Below, in pieces: positions 32,485-44,813 of a stretch of 64,000 nucleotides of DNA. A model generated the notes under the pieces. The model searched no databases and was not told where the DNA came from. It saw nothing but the letters and a program-made list of their open reading frames with translations. Source of the stretch: Scilla litardierei (taxonomy: Eukaryota > Streptophyta > Magnoliopsida > Asparagales > Asparagaceae); NCBI GenBank assembly GCA_030789695.1, contig CM061135.1, forward strand, positions 108,260,301 to 108,324,300, read 5' to 3'. Positions within the stretch are counted from its first letter, which is position 1. Every line of letters begins with the position of its first letter. The translations under genes were made by a program, and so were the position numbers.

Positions 32485-33561
32485 AAATAGGCCTCTAGGC
32501 AGCTATCATTTCACTGTCTAGTCTCTTTTACGCTACGGTACAAAAGTGGCCTAAAACATGGCCTAAACAAGCAACGGGCAAGTTTCACTTGCCTGCAAAC
32601 CGACGTCTGAATATACCGTCCAAGAGTCCAATCTACCTACGTGCACAAGTCCACCAGCCTACATTCCCATTTTAAATTATCTTAATTAGTGATTCTAAAA
32701 CATTTAAAACACCAATTTTTATCTTGTTTAGCAGGCAATGGTTGGGGGTCCTAGGGGTGAAAAATGTTACCTCAACACGACGCGAAAGCTACACTGGCGT
32801 CGGGTAGCGACGCCAGTAGTTGGAATATAAGAACGCGCTCCTAGTCCAATTTCCAAATCAGATTTTCCAATGCTAGCACGTGCGACGAAGGGGATACGAC
32901 ATGTCGCAACGTCAAAATAGTCAAAACAGCGATGAGAACGCTGTAGTGGGGCCCACAGCAGTGCTAGTGGTCAATGGGGGACCCACAACTCTGGAGAACT
33001 TGGGGGGCCCATGGTTGTAAGCGGTGCGACGGATGCGGGGTTGCGACAAAAGTTGCTTGGTCAGACCGAGCCGCTGCGAGGATTTCTCTCGGTCAGATCG
33101 AGAGAGCACAGCAGTCGGTCGGTCGCAGCGCTGCGGGGATGCGGGCTCTCGGTCGCAGCGGGCCGCTGCGAGGAATTCCTTCGGTCGGGCACGGGGTGCG
33201 GAGCGGTTACAGCGGAGCAGGTTGCAACTGAGCGGGGGAGCGGTGCGATGCGGGTGCGAGCCTCGGTCAGATCGAGCGGGGGCATCAGTTGCTACGGGGG
33301 TTGCAACGTTGCAACTGCAGCATGCAGAGCGGAGCGGGATGTGGGGGTTTTCTCTCGGTCAGATCGAGAGAAGCTCTCGGTCGTAGCGGGGTGCAGGGGT
33401 TGCAACGATGCGGCGGGCGACTTGGTGCGGAGCGGGCGGCGATGCGGGGGCGGCTCTCGGTCAGACCGATGGAAAATGGGGAATTTCGTCGGTCAAACCG
33501 AGCGGCTGCGGCTGCGGCTGCTGCAAGCTGTAATGCGAAAGTTGGGGAGAGATTTGTGACG

Positions 33562-33566
33562 GCTAG
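33562..33566. repeat. Target-site duplication GCTAG (left) of element C
   Basis: GCTAG recurs at 54826-54830. The flanking text joins GTGACG to GGTTGATT, the uninterrupted reading seen in the intact LTR at 14,050. Confidence 0.93.
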
Positions 33567-34153
33567 TGTAATGACCACTTTTCGTCGTACATTGTTCGTG
33601 CACGTGCTTTGGCCGTGCACGTGTTTGTTTTAGACTTTGTTTGTTGGTGAACACTTTCGTGTGATATGCCGTTGTGAACGTCTCTGAGAATATTAAATAG
33701 TGGCACTATTTTGGAACGACGTTTCTCGAGTCGTTTTCCCACAATTTAAACTTATTCGATGAGACGTGGCGATTTTCACTTTTGACGGGAGACGTTTCTA
33801 TTTTTAGTTTCGTCGTCTGACGTCAAAATTGATATCCGTCTTCTTAGTTAGCTCACTCTCGTCATCACGATCACCCCGATATTTATTTTATAATTTTTGG
33901 AGTTTATTTGACCACTTTTATATTTTTAACAAGTTTTATAATATTTTTTAATAATTAATTTTAAAATTATTTTCGGCCAAATAAAATTTATTTGAGTTTA
34001 AAACGTTTTAAAGAATTTTTGAGCCAATTTCCAGCTCATTTGGACCAAGTCAAACCCTTGAGTGAGTTGGAGAAGTTGAATTTCAAATTTTAAATTATTT
34101 TAAACTTCTAATCCTATTAGATTTAGCCCTAGACCAAGTCAACCCATCTATAC

Positions 34154-34161
34154 TATATAAA
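34154..34161 (+). promoter_or_regulatory. TATA box of element C 5' LTR
   Basis: TATATAAA, followed by ACAACCCCTAGG. The 3' LTR has TACATAAA at the same place (about 40,624). Transcription from here would include the palindrome block and hairpin pair in the leader. Confidence 0.65.
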
Positions 34162-35332
34162 CAACCCCTAGGAAGACCCATTTTCGCAAGAAATTAACCC
34201 TAGCCTCTTCCAAAAACCCAAATTTGACGTTGCGACGATTCGTCGCAACGTTGCGACGAACAGCTGCCGCTCAGACCGAGAGAACAGGCCCATTTTCCCC
34301 GCACCGGCCGCTGCTCCGCCCGCACCAAGCTCCGCACAGCCGCTCCGCATCGCCTCCGCTTGCACCCCGTGTCCGACCGAGAGAGTCTCTCGGTCAGACC
34401 GAGAGAAATCCCCGCTGTCTTCCGCATCCCCGCTCCGCACAGCGCCCGCCTTGTCGCCCCGCCTCCGCTAGCGCCTGACCGAGCGGATCGCCCGCCCTCC
34501 GCAACGTTGCAACGCTTGCAACGTTGCAGCGCCCGCTCCCCCGCATCCAAGGCACCCGACCGGTGCTGTCCCTCGCACCTACCGACAGATCCCTCCGCAC
34601 CAAGGCCCGCACCGACCCCAAACGCTGCAACCCTCGCATCCCATGTGTCTGACCGACGGAGCTCCCCGCATTTGGCTGAGTACGACCGAGAGCAAACGTC
34701 GCAACCCCGCACCCGTCGCACCACTTGCCACCGTGGGCCCCCCAAGTTCTCCAGAGGTATTGTGGGTCCCCCAAAGGTCCCTAGGACTACTGTGGGCCCC
34801 ACCTAGGTGCTTTCTCTCCGAGGATTCGCCGTGCACGACGTTGCGACACGTCGTAGCCCGTCGTCGCACGTGCTAGCTTTGGAATCTGGAACCGTTGCTC
34901 CGGTTGATGCTCTGAACTTTCCAGCGAGGAAACTAATTTGGAATCTGGACTTGGAGCGCGTTCTCTTATTCCAACCCCCGGCGTCGCTACCCGACGCCGG
35001 TGTAGCTTTCGCGTCGTGTTGAGGTAACGCTTTGCACCCCTAGGACCCCCAACCCATTGCCTGTTAATCAAGACTAAAATTGATGTTTTTAAAATGTTTT
35101 AAATGTTTTAAATTCACTAATCAAGATTAATAATATGGACTTTAGGCCGGTGGACTTGTGCACGTAGGATAATTGTGATTTTTGGACTCATTGGACGGTG
35201 TGCTCAGACGTCGTACTTGCAGGCAAGTGAAACTTGCCAACTCTTGTGTAGGGCCATGTTTTTAGGCCACTTCCTTGTTTTCAGCGTAAAAGAGACTAGT
35301 CAGTGAAATGATAGCTGGCTAGACGCCTACTT

Positions 35333-35398
35333 GATCTAGTTTGACAACGAAACTAGATCCGTCACCTAATTGATCTAGCTTGACAACGAAGCTAGATC
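35333..35398 (+). other. Hairpin pair with constant loop GACAACG (C 5' LTR)
   Basis: GATCTAGTTT-GACAACG-AAACTAGATC at 35333-35359 and GATCTAGCTT-GACAACG-AAGCTAGATC at 35372-35398. Both stems are perfect over ten pairs. Confidence 0.92.
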
Positions 35399-36445
35399 CA
35401 ACCTTTAAACTTGTTGTTCATGCATACTAAACTGTCACGTTTACTTTCCTTAACTGTACGTACTTTTAACTGCCATGCATTGCATCTTACATGTCATCCA
35501 AATTGATTGTTGCATCGTAGCACACGCTACAAAATACCTGTACAAATCCGTGTTTCTGTGTTTCCGGCTAGGTGCACCCCTAGGCCATACTTGTTTAAAA
35601 CACTTCCTGGCTCGTGGTCCAGAAGCGGGCCTCATGTGTTGGCTGAAAACCAATGCCCGATACACGTGGAGGGGTAGGGATAAACGGTCACTTGAGCTTA
35701 GGAGTGGCCTGATCAGCCCTCTAGCCAAAAGACGGAATCTCTGTGCACGAGGTGCTTACTTTACTTGTCCTGTACTTGTCTTGTGAATGATTCATGTAAT
35801 ACTTGTCATCCATGCCATGTTTAAATGCCATGCTCGTACTTTACTTTACTTTACCTTACCTGTTGCACTCATTGCTTTAACTGCCATGTCATTACATCAT
35901 GCTAGAACTGCTAGGTTGCTTTACTTTTACCTACCTTCAGTTTCCTTGCACAAGTCTCTTGTAGACTTGCTGACATGTGCCCCTTGCTCTTTTGGGTGTC
36001 ACATGTTAGACCCTGAGCCAGAGACCGTTGCTGAGTACGTGATGTGTTGCTGACGCTGAGCCTGAGTCCTTGTCTGCCCAGGAGGATTTTGTGGACACCG
36101 GTGACCATTCCTTGAGTCTTTGATGAGCTTCCTTTTGTTTTAGGCCTTTTGTTAGTTGTTGGTGCGAGGCACCTATGCTTTGTACTTTTGTTGGCCATGT
36201 TTGGGCCTTTACACTCTTTTCTATTCAGCCTGGTGGCTTTTCTGCGTTGTTGGAATTTATATTATGGATATTCTGAGATTATTCTTTTGTCTCATTTCAT
36301 TATTATTATCTTTGTTTCGTTCGCGTTGCAAGGACCTGCAGTTTTAAATTGATTGACGCTTATCGGACTTGCAGCTTTGTAGCTTCAAGTCTGAGCGGAC
36401 CTTCTCACGCTTCGCCTCCATATTTTTGGGAAGCGGGGCGTGACA

Positions 36446-39400
36446 GGTTTTGTTGGTGGCCCATGCAGGTCCAGTCTTGCAATTGCGAATTAACGAAACA
36501 ACGATAATAACGGAATGTCCATTAAATAAATTGCAACATCCGAGTCATAAGCCCTGAGTCTAGTCGTTTTCTTACGACACTAGGAGTAAGAATGCTTAGT
36601 TAGACGTCTGTGCTTGCTAGATAGAGGACCTAACTGTTAATTAAACTCCCTGTCATCAATTGATTTAATCGTCGTAGGAGTGACCTTAGGGGTTCTTGTC
36701 TAACCCTGACCATATTAGACTCCTAGAATTTCCTTCCGTCGTTCGTCTGGGTTCATCGATTTCGGACCAAGCTGAACGCATTTCATTACCGTCTAGCTCC
36801 TTAGAAAGTCTTAGCGCTTAGTTCTTAATCTTTAGTTGGTCGACCGTAGGAGTTCCCCGTAGATTCTCCTGATTCATACCCTAGGCGTATGTATGTTTTG
36901 ATCATCCGACAAATTTCCTTGCCTCGATTCACGAGATCGCCGCATGACGATCGTCGTCAATTTTCGAACCTCTCCATTACGAACCTTGAAACTCTTGAAA
37001 GTATTTTTCGACTTCCTCCTTTCCGAAGTTTAACCTTGTCCCAAATTTTAATGCATATATACTTATACTTCATCCCCCTTCGTTGATTTAAAAAAAAAAT
37101 TTAAAAACTTTTGTCGGAAATTTTGAACTCTAGCTTATAATATTTTTCCAGCTTATATTTTTCGTACCTATGTAAATGTGTTGTCCCCTCATATATTAAT
37201 TTTATTCTGGACAGTACTTTTGCTTTGCCCAATTCGATTTATAATTTTCCTTCTTATTTGTGTTATACGAATGATACGTCGTGTTTACTTTAATATACTT
37301 TCAAGACACATGGAATTTCAGCTTTCAGCAAGTTGGTCTTTGCTCGTCGTTTTCGCTACTTCAGATTTTTGCAAAATTACTATTTTCATAACCTCTTCCT
37401 GCTTTAGACCCTCCCTGATTTGATTTTAAGGATTTGCGATTCGATTTTGAAAATTCTTATACTAAGTCATTATTATTATTTTTCCGTGCACCATACCTAC
37501 TTTCAATTATTTTTATATCCGTACTAGACTGGTTGTGCTCGTATATTAAGAACCTTGTGTAAATCAGTTTCTCATTTTTTGGCAAATCCTGATTCTTCTA
37601 AAAGAAGTTTCAATATTGATTTTCCATAGCCTAAAAGTTTTGAAAGCATTTAACATGAGTTTAAATTTTTCCGTTACTTGATTTCATTCTTCGACTTTCC
37701 AAAACTTTTGACAAAATTATATTAAATTACTGACGTATAAATTTTCTAAACCACGTCCTTAATATTCGTGTAAATGATTTTACTTCCTTTTATGATGATT
37801 TTTAAAACCAATAGACCATTTTCTCTTATTATGAATATTCGACTCAAATTTATTTTGAACAACTCGTTTTATCGATCTCCAAATATTTCTTTTCAGACTG
37901 GGATTTCAACTTTGGAAGAACGACAGTTTTCAAAATCCACGTATTTTAGCTTATGTTATTCACCCTATTTTCTTTCTGTGTTCTATTTAAGCATCACTAC
38001 ATCTCCTTTTCCTTCAACCTAAACATCACCATTGAGCCAATGTTTTCCCTAACCAAGCCGTCTCCTTGTATTCGTCCTATCTGAACTCGTGCTTATCGAT
38101 CCTTCCCTCGTCACGCTCTCGACCTCTCTTTATTGCTTAGACCTTAGGGTCCGTCAATGTCTGTGTCAACCCTTAATTGTTAGTAGGCCCTTGGACCTTG
38201 TGAGGTAGTCGTAGTGCACATACCTAAGTTGTGTACGTGGGCTTGAATGAGTGTGCCCCCATAGTATATTGATGCTTGCCTATTGTGTGGTATATATATA
38301 TATATACTCGGAGTTATTCGTGATAGTATGAAGTTGTTGTGTGTCAGCAGTTATAGATTTTGTGTGGATAGCTATACTATACTAGGGATGCCTGTGTATA
38401 TAAGAGTTAGCGTTGAAATATCTGAGCTGTGTATGTAGTAAGAGATACTTGTGATGGTTGAAATAAAATGATTGGTAAAGCTATGTGTATGTTAGGTTGT
38501 AATGATAATAGGTGTACATATAGGTAAGTAAGTAGGCCTATTGAGTGACCTATATATTAGTACGTATGAGTATGTGCTCGTAGGTAGATATATATAGTGT
38601 TTAGACGTAAGTAGTTATGTTTTGTTGCCTGAATATATATGTGATATGCATATGATAGTAGAATTATAATTTTGATTAGTGTTGCTTGCTTTTACGGGAT
38701 GTTGCATGCGTGCATACCGTGAGGTATACACGACTATTGCACATCTTAATTATGTACGTGTGGATGTGTTAGTATACTAATTATAGGTAGTAGGCTATGG
38801 TATGAATATATGTGTTACATGTGTGTGACTATACGATGAATACGTATGCATGTATTAGGGAGTGTATTATAATTATACGTGCGCTGATGTCTGTATTATT
38901 ATTATTATGGTATATAGAGTGATTGAACTATGTAAGTATTACCTGACTAAATATTAAGTGTGATTGACCTATGGTATGCATATGGTTGTATTGGTAGATA
39001 TATATATATATATACATATATATATAATGGAGTGGTATTGGTATATGTATGAATGCCGTGTTACGTATATAGAATATTCTGATATGTGTACTGAGTCTCA
39101 CTCAAGCTTGAGTGGGTATACTCTAAGTATATTGAATGTATGTTTGTAGTTGAATATAGCGATGTCTGAGGTATGTATAGTGATAGGAGTGTTTGTGCCT
39201 GGTTGTGTTACACACACAATTGTGGGTCGCTACGCCAGTATATAGTTATAGGTGTTGGTCTTGTGGTATAGTTATTTACTAAGGACTTGCCCGTGTGAAC
39301 GTATGTGTACTAGCTAAAACTAGGTGTGTAGGTGTGCTAGTTATATAATGATATGATTGGTATGCGTAAATGAAATGTTAGCGTGTATGGGTGTGCACCC

Positions 39401-40036
39401 TGCACGGGTAAGTATGTGCTTAGTTATAGTTATTGGTGACTAAGATATATGTGGCGTGTCGTAAATATAGTTATAGGACCGTATGCGATGAGAATATATG
39501 GTGAACTATTTGCATGCATTGAATGACTATATATTGTGAAACTATAGTAGTGGTGAATATATATATAGTGAAACTGGATTTAAATAATGGTATGGTGTGA
39601 CTACATGAGTTGATGTGTTGGATGTATACTAGGGAATATTAGAGGGTAGTATACCCTTGATGTTTGTGCATAGGTAGCTACATATAGGTAGAGCAATGAT
39701 TGTATTGGCTAAGTGTGAGACTATCCTTATATGAGTATCTGAAATATTGTTTTGTGATTAGGTAGGTAATAGTTATATAAGGGATGCATGCTTATATATA
39801 TGATTGAAATACGTGTACGACTCTGACTGACTATAATAGGTATAAGTATATGACGTATGTGAATGTATATATATACGTGTTGGTAGTGTTAATGTTTGAC
39901 TACCTAGTGCGTATATGAGCACCTGTAATGACTATACCTAGTTTGAAATATAATGTGACTTGATTTGGGGTAGTTATTAGAGCGACTAGATATATTAGAG
40001 AGTCCGAGGACGGACTTTATTCTAAGGTGGGGAGGA
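36446..40036 (+). other. Element C internal region, non-coding
   Basis: A candidate primer site TGGTGGCCCATGCAGG lies at 36454-36469 and a polypurine tract AAGGTGGGGAGGA at 40024-40036. Between them no gag, pol or other domain is seen. The first 1.6 kb is T-rich with many stops; 38,200-39,900 is rich in TATATA and GTGTAT runs (for example 38,997-39,027). An element with intact cis signals and no protein is a LARD. Confidence 0.88.
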
Positions 40037-41061
40037 TTTAACGACCACTTTTCGTCGTACGTTGTTCGTGCACGTGCTTTGGCCGTGCACGTGTTTGTTT
40101 TAGACTTTGTTTGTTGGTGAACACTTTCATGTGATATGCCGTTGTGAACGTCTCTGAGAATATTAAATAGTGGCACTATTTTGGAACGACGTTTCTCGAG
40201 TCGTTTTCCCACAATTTAAACTTATTCGATGAGACGTGGCGATTTTCACTTTTGACGGGAGACGTTTCTATTTTTAGTTTCGTCGTCTGATGTCAAAATT
40301 GATATCTGTCTTCTTAGTTAGCTCACTCTCGTCATCACGATCACCCCGATATTTATTTTATAATTTTTGGAGTTTATTTGACCACTTTTATATTTTTAAC
40401 AAGTTTTATAATATTTTTAATAATTAATTTTTAAATTATTTTCGGCCAAATAAAATTTATTTGAGTTTAAAACATTTTAAAGAATTTTTGAGCCAATTTC
40501 CAGCTTATTTGGACCAAGTCAAACCCTTGGGTGAGTTGGAGATGTTGAATTTCAAATTTTAAATTATTTTAAACTTCTAATCCTATTAGATTTAGCCCTA
40601 GACCAAGTCAACCCATCTATACTACATAAACAACCCCTAGGAAGACCCATTTTCGCAAGAAATTAACCCTAGCCTCTTCCAAAACCCAAATTTGACGTTG
40701 CGACGATTCGTCGCAACGTTGCGACGAACAGCTGCCACTCAGACCGAGAGAACAGGCCCATTTTCCCCGCACCGGCCGCTGCTCCGCCCGCACCAAGCTC
40801 CGCACAGCCGCTCCGCATCGCCTCCGCTTGCACCCCGTGTCCGACCGAGAGAGTCTCTCGGTCAGACCGAGAGAAATCCCCGATGTCTTCCGCATCCCCG
40901 CTCCGTACAGCGCCCGCCTTGTCGCCCCGCCTCCGCTAGTGCCTGACCGAGCGGATCGCCCGCCCTCCGCAACGTTGCAACGCTTGCAACGCTGCAGCGC
41001 CCGCTCCCCCGCATCCAAGGCACCCGACCGGTGCTGTCCCTCGCACCGACCGACAGATCCC
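40037..41061 (+). repeat. Element C 3' LTR, first part
   Basis: Aligns with 33567 to about 34590 of the 5' LTR. The terminal TG is mutated to TT (TTTAACGACC). It is cut at 41061 by element D and resumes at 52976. Confidence 0.93.
41057..41061. repeat. Target-site duplication ATCCC (left) of element D
   Basis: ATCCC recurs at 52971-52975. The intact reading in the other LTR is CAGATCCCTCCGCACC near 34,585. Confidence 0.93.
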
Positions 41062-42876
41062 TGATCGCTCCGGGACGTGACCCAAAAGAACGGTTGTAGT
41101 TTTACCGCAAGTGCACGGTGTAGCAGCGAGCGGGATATCGAACACAGGGAGGACGAATGACTGTGCTTGCTCCGATCAACCTGGCTATTTAAGAAGAGAA
41201 TTTTGCCTTTGGCGATCCTGTCACAATCGTCAGACAAATGTGCGAAATATCAAATCAAATAAAGAACGTCTAGGGAATGGGGAATCCCCGCTACACACCA
41301 TACTTCATAAATGTGGTTCATCGGTATCAAAATTGCTAGAATGAGAATTCAGATGAACTAGTTGCAACTGAATGTAGAACCAAGCTCACGCTCTCGCGCT
41401 GTTGCCGGTCTATAGATATCCTAGGGTCGGGTCCAATCTCTTGCAAACCCTACCCTAGGGAAGCTAGCATTAGGATCAACATCATCGTCCAATCGCGCAC
41501 CGAGCCCAATCTCTTGCAAACTCGGTCCACGATCTAGATTAGGATAGTTCCTACCCGTCCAATCTCTTGCAAACGGGTATCGGCATGGAATTGCAACCGG
41601 GAATCCTAGTATCGGTCCAATCTCTTGCAAACCGATATTTCGAAAATCCGACTCCAACCCAATTCGGATTTCTAGGGCTTCCTATCAAATTGGGATCCAA
41701 TCTCTTGCAAATCCCAATTGATATGAATACCCAGCAATCCGTAGTAAATTGATCCCAATCTAATCCCTAATAACAATTCTAGCTCAATTTCTACCAATTC
41801 TTCACAAATATGAAAGTGGGCTTGTAGGGTTCATCCCCACGCCCCAGGACGTGGAGACTACTCACAAATCATAGCAAGATCACAAAAATAATCGTTGAGA
41901 TAAGCAATAGAATTCATCACAACAATGATATAAACAATAAAAATAGAATTTTTAGGGAAAAGAGATGCAAACCAGTGTAGTTCTTCAATTAATCCAACAA
42001 AAATCCAAGTTTTGCTCCTTCTCCAATCACAAGAATAAAGCTAAAAAACTAATCTAAAAAGCTGCAAAAAATCTAAGAGAGAGCTCTCAAAACTAGGGTA
42101 AAAACAGGGCTTAAATAGCCCCAAAAATCGTCCAAAAATTGTGACCAAAATGCCCCTGCACAGCCTGTTTTCCGCAGTTTTCGCTACAGGCAGCGCATCG
42201 CACTCGGCCAAGTGACAAAAGTCGCTCGGCCGAGTGAAAACCCTGCAATTTTCCAGTAAGTCGAGGCTTTCAGGGGTCTTCAGTTCGGGGGCGGCTCGGC
42301 CGAGTGAGTTGTCGTCACTCGGCCGATGACTTCACTGCACTCGGGCGGACGGGATTCTCCACTCGGCCGAGTGGGTCTTCTGAAGTTCAGGCAGCCGAAA
42401 AACAGAAACTTCGATGTTTTGGAAGGGCTTCGTCTGGGCGCCACTCGGGCGGACGTGGTATCGTCACTCGGCCGAGTGGGTCTTCTGTGCTCGGCCGAGT
42501 GCACAGGTAACTCGTGTCTGAACTGGTCGGCCGAGCAGTGTCTCGCTGGTCGGCCGAGTGGCTCCTCCACTCGGCCGAGTGGGACACAAAAAATGCCCAA
42601 TCTGATTGTTTTGGCCTCCTCGTCGCTCCTGCGACGTCCATTCTTCTTCCGCTCCTCTCCAACAGCAAAATACCCCTTGGGGAGGTCGTCGGTGACCGTC
42701 TAGAGTAAGCGCATCTCGAGATCACTCCAAATCGCGCCAAATCACCTGAAATGCGACAAAAACAACAAATCGTGAAAAGCATCGCAATATCGTCGATATA
42801 TCGTGAAAAACATGATTTGGGCGATCTAAATGGCATGCAAATATGCGGAAAAAAGGTGTAAAATAAGGAGTGATCA
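41062..42876 (-). repeat. Element D 3' LTR
   Basis: 1,815 bp; in sense it starts TGATCACTCCTTATTTT and ends GAGCGATCA. By eye about fifteen single-base differences from 51156-52970. A TATA-like TATTTAA is on the minus strand within the palindrome GGGCTATTTAAGCCC at 42107-42121. Confidence 0.95.
41420..41723 (-). other. Five constant-loop hairpins (D 3' LTR)
   Basis: Sense order runs from high to low coordinate. H1 41723-41683 (13 pairs, same bulged base as in E). H2 41637-41610 (7 pairs). H3 41579-41552 (7). H4 41526-41499 (ACCGAGT with GCTCGGT). H5 41459-41420 (12 of 13). All loops are TTGCAAGAGATTGG. Compared with E, H1 changes a G-C pair to A-T, H4 a C-G to A-T, and H5 gains a G-C pair. 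Pairing is kept each time. Confidence 0.92.
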
Positions 42877-44813
42877 AAATCACCCAAGCTTGCCTCTTAC
42901 TCGTCCTCGAGGAAGATAAGTAGAAGGCGAACCCGGTGGATTCGGAAAACAAAAACGGCGAAAAATGAAAAAATGAAAAACGAAGAAGAATGAAAACGAA
43001 ATGAAAATAAAGAAGAGAGAAAGAAGCGAAGAGGTAGGATGCTAGATCATTTTCTCAGGACGTGGGTTTCGCTTACTCTTATAGCATGCACCGAATGAAA
43101 AACTCATGTCAAAGGATTTTATTTTGATATCATAGTATAATAATGCAAATAGAAATAGAAAACCCACGAAAAACGATATAATCATGAAAAACGGAATAAT
43201 TTTAAAATTAACGTCGTCTGAATCATTTAAAGCGGTATACAAATCACAGATCACACACTTTTCAATTGAACGCTTTCTATGTGGAGTATAAGAGTATCAC
43301 ACTATAGAATAGAGAGAATAGAAAAGTATGGATTTCATGAAATGAGTGCTAGGCTTAGATTTCTGGATTTCGTAAAACTAAAAATAATCTCACCGAGTAT
43401 AGAATATTACTTAGCCTAGGTTGTCGTGCAATGTCAAGTAGTCACTCTCTCACACATCAATGGATCCCCTCCCCCAAGCTTATCTATAAGCGTGGTGGCA
43501 TAAAAAAAATATTTACATCCCCATTTTTATATATAGCTCCAAAAGCAACGAAAAGAAAGAAGAAAGAAAGAAAGTGAGATGGGATCTTTTATTGAGGATT
43601 TTTCCTCTTTTTTTTTGTTTTTTTTCTTTGCAATAAGCAATATATACACAACGATCCCAACTCAGAGAGAGATAATGATGTACAAGAATGTTTTTCTCTC
43701 TTTTTTTTAGAATAAGAGATTTGGAGCTAGGAATTAGTAGCGGGGGAAAATGCCATAAAATAGAATCACTAAGGGGAGATTCACCAATTATTTTAAAAGT
43801 AGAGAAATGATGTTCAAGATTTGTGGAGAAAGAAATAAATATAACTCTCGGTTCACTCTATAAGACATGCACGACAACTTCAGCAGGGTAATCTAATCTA
43901 CTCCGTTTCGATCACAAAAAAAGCTAACTAATCCAGATTTATCATAGCTAACATCATTCAATCATCCTGAAGTGAAGTGTACAATTCATGCATATAGAAG
44001 TGATATAGGAAAAGAAAGTCAGTACTCCAGATATAAGCATTCAATGCGTGAATCTTGGTGTGTTTTCTGTGATAGCATACATATGAATATTCAGACTCAG
44101 CTAATAATGAAATTTCATCCATTTTCATGCGGAAAAAGGTGTGGGTTACTATTCTAAATGCAAAGCAAGTCATAGCATCTTATATCTGAAATAAAACCTA
44201 AGACATGACAAATATAGCATGCATATAGAATAAGCTAAATCCAACGTCATCATCATCACAGAAAAGTCATCTCTAGCATGAGATGAAAAAGAAATAAAGA
44301 TAAAGGGAAAATAGAAACTATGCAATGCGGCACACAGGAAAATAAGAAAAACGTGATGCATGGCAAAATAAAAGAAAAGTGATGAAAAATAAGTGCAAAA
44401 GCGAAAAAATGGTGTGGAAAACTAAAAATAAAGGTGGCAAATCGAAAAAGAACGTGAGAACTCACTCCCCCAAGCTAAATGGCACAGTGTCCTCAATGTG
44501 CAAAGTGTGGCACACCGAGAGACAAGCGATGGGAGGGGCAAGTGAGGATGCATGCATGGAAAAATGAAAAGAAAAAGGTAAAATAAAGAAATGAAAATAT
44601 GATGCGGACATGATGCATGCACAGATAGGAGCGATACATAGATATAAGTGTCACCAAAAACTCTCCCTCTCTCCCAAAATAGATATAAGAAGATATGATC
44701 AAAAAGAAAGAATACCATAATAAGTGAGGGGAGGGGGGTGGACAAAAAGTGCAACAGGACCCAGCAGAAACGGGCAGCACAACGGCAGGAATGGATCAAG
44801 GCATCAAGGGTGC
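42877..44813 (-). other. Element D non-coding 3' region with polypurine tracts
   Basis: The primary tract AAGCTTGGGTGATTT abuts the LTR at 42877-42890. Additional tracts lie at 43465-43480 and 44464-44475, the latter with the neighbouring CACATTGAGGACACTGTG motif. A-rich otherwise; no gene. Confidence 0.8.

Larger units (their letters stand above)
31387..33566 (-). repeat. Element A 5' LTR, first part
   Basis: Matches 11847 to about 14060 of the 3' LTR. It is interrupted at 33566 by element C and continues at 54831-55461. It contains a constant-loop hairpin pair at 32418-32444 and 32458-32484, both perfect here, and CTCGGTCAGACCGAG-type palindromes near 33,060-33,500. Confidence 0.93.
33567..36445 (+). 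repeat. Element C 5' LTR
   Basis: 2,879 bp. Repeated palindromes TTGCGACGA-T-TCGTCGCAA (34230-34248) and CTCGGTCAGACCGAG (about 34,390) lie in a GC-rich block at 34,200-34,900. The start aligns with the A LTR (GTTCGTGCACGTGCTTT, TTTTAGACTTTGTTTGTT, TCTCTGAGA). Open frames inside are not genes. Confidence 0.93.

Noticed and set aside
36889..38022. Small open frames in the interior of element C
   Set aside because: Short, AT-rich, hydrophobic by composition, and without domains. Consistent with a non-coding interior.
38290..39030. TA-rich runs as a replication origin or matrix attachment region
   Set aside because: They are simple repeats inside a retroelement interior. Composition alone does not support a function.
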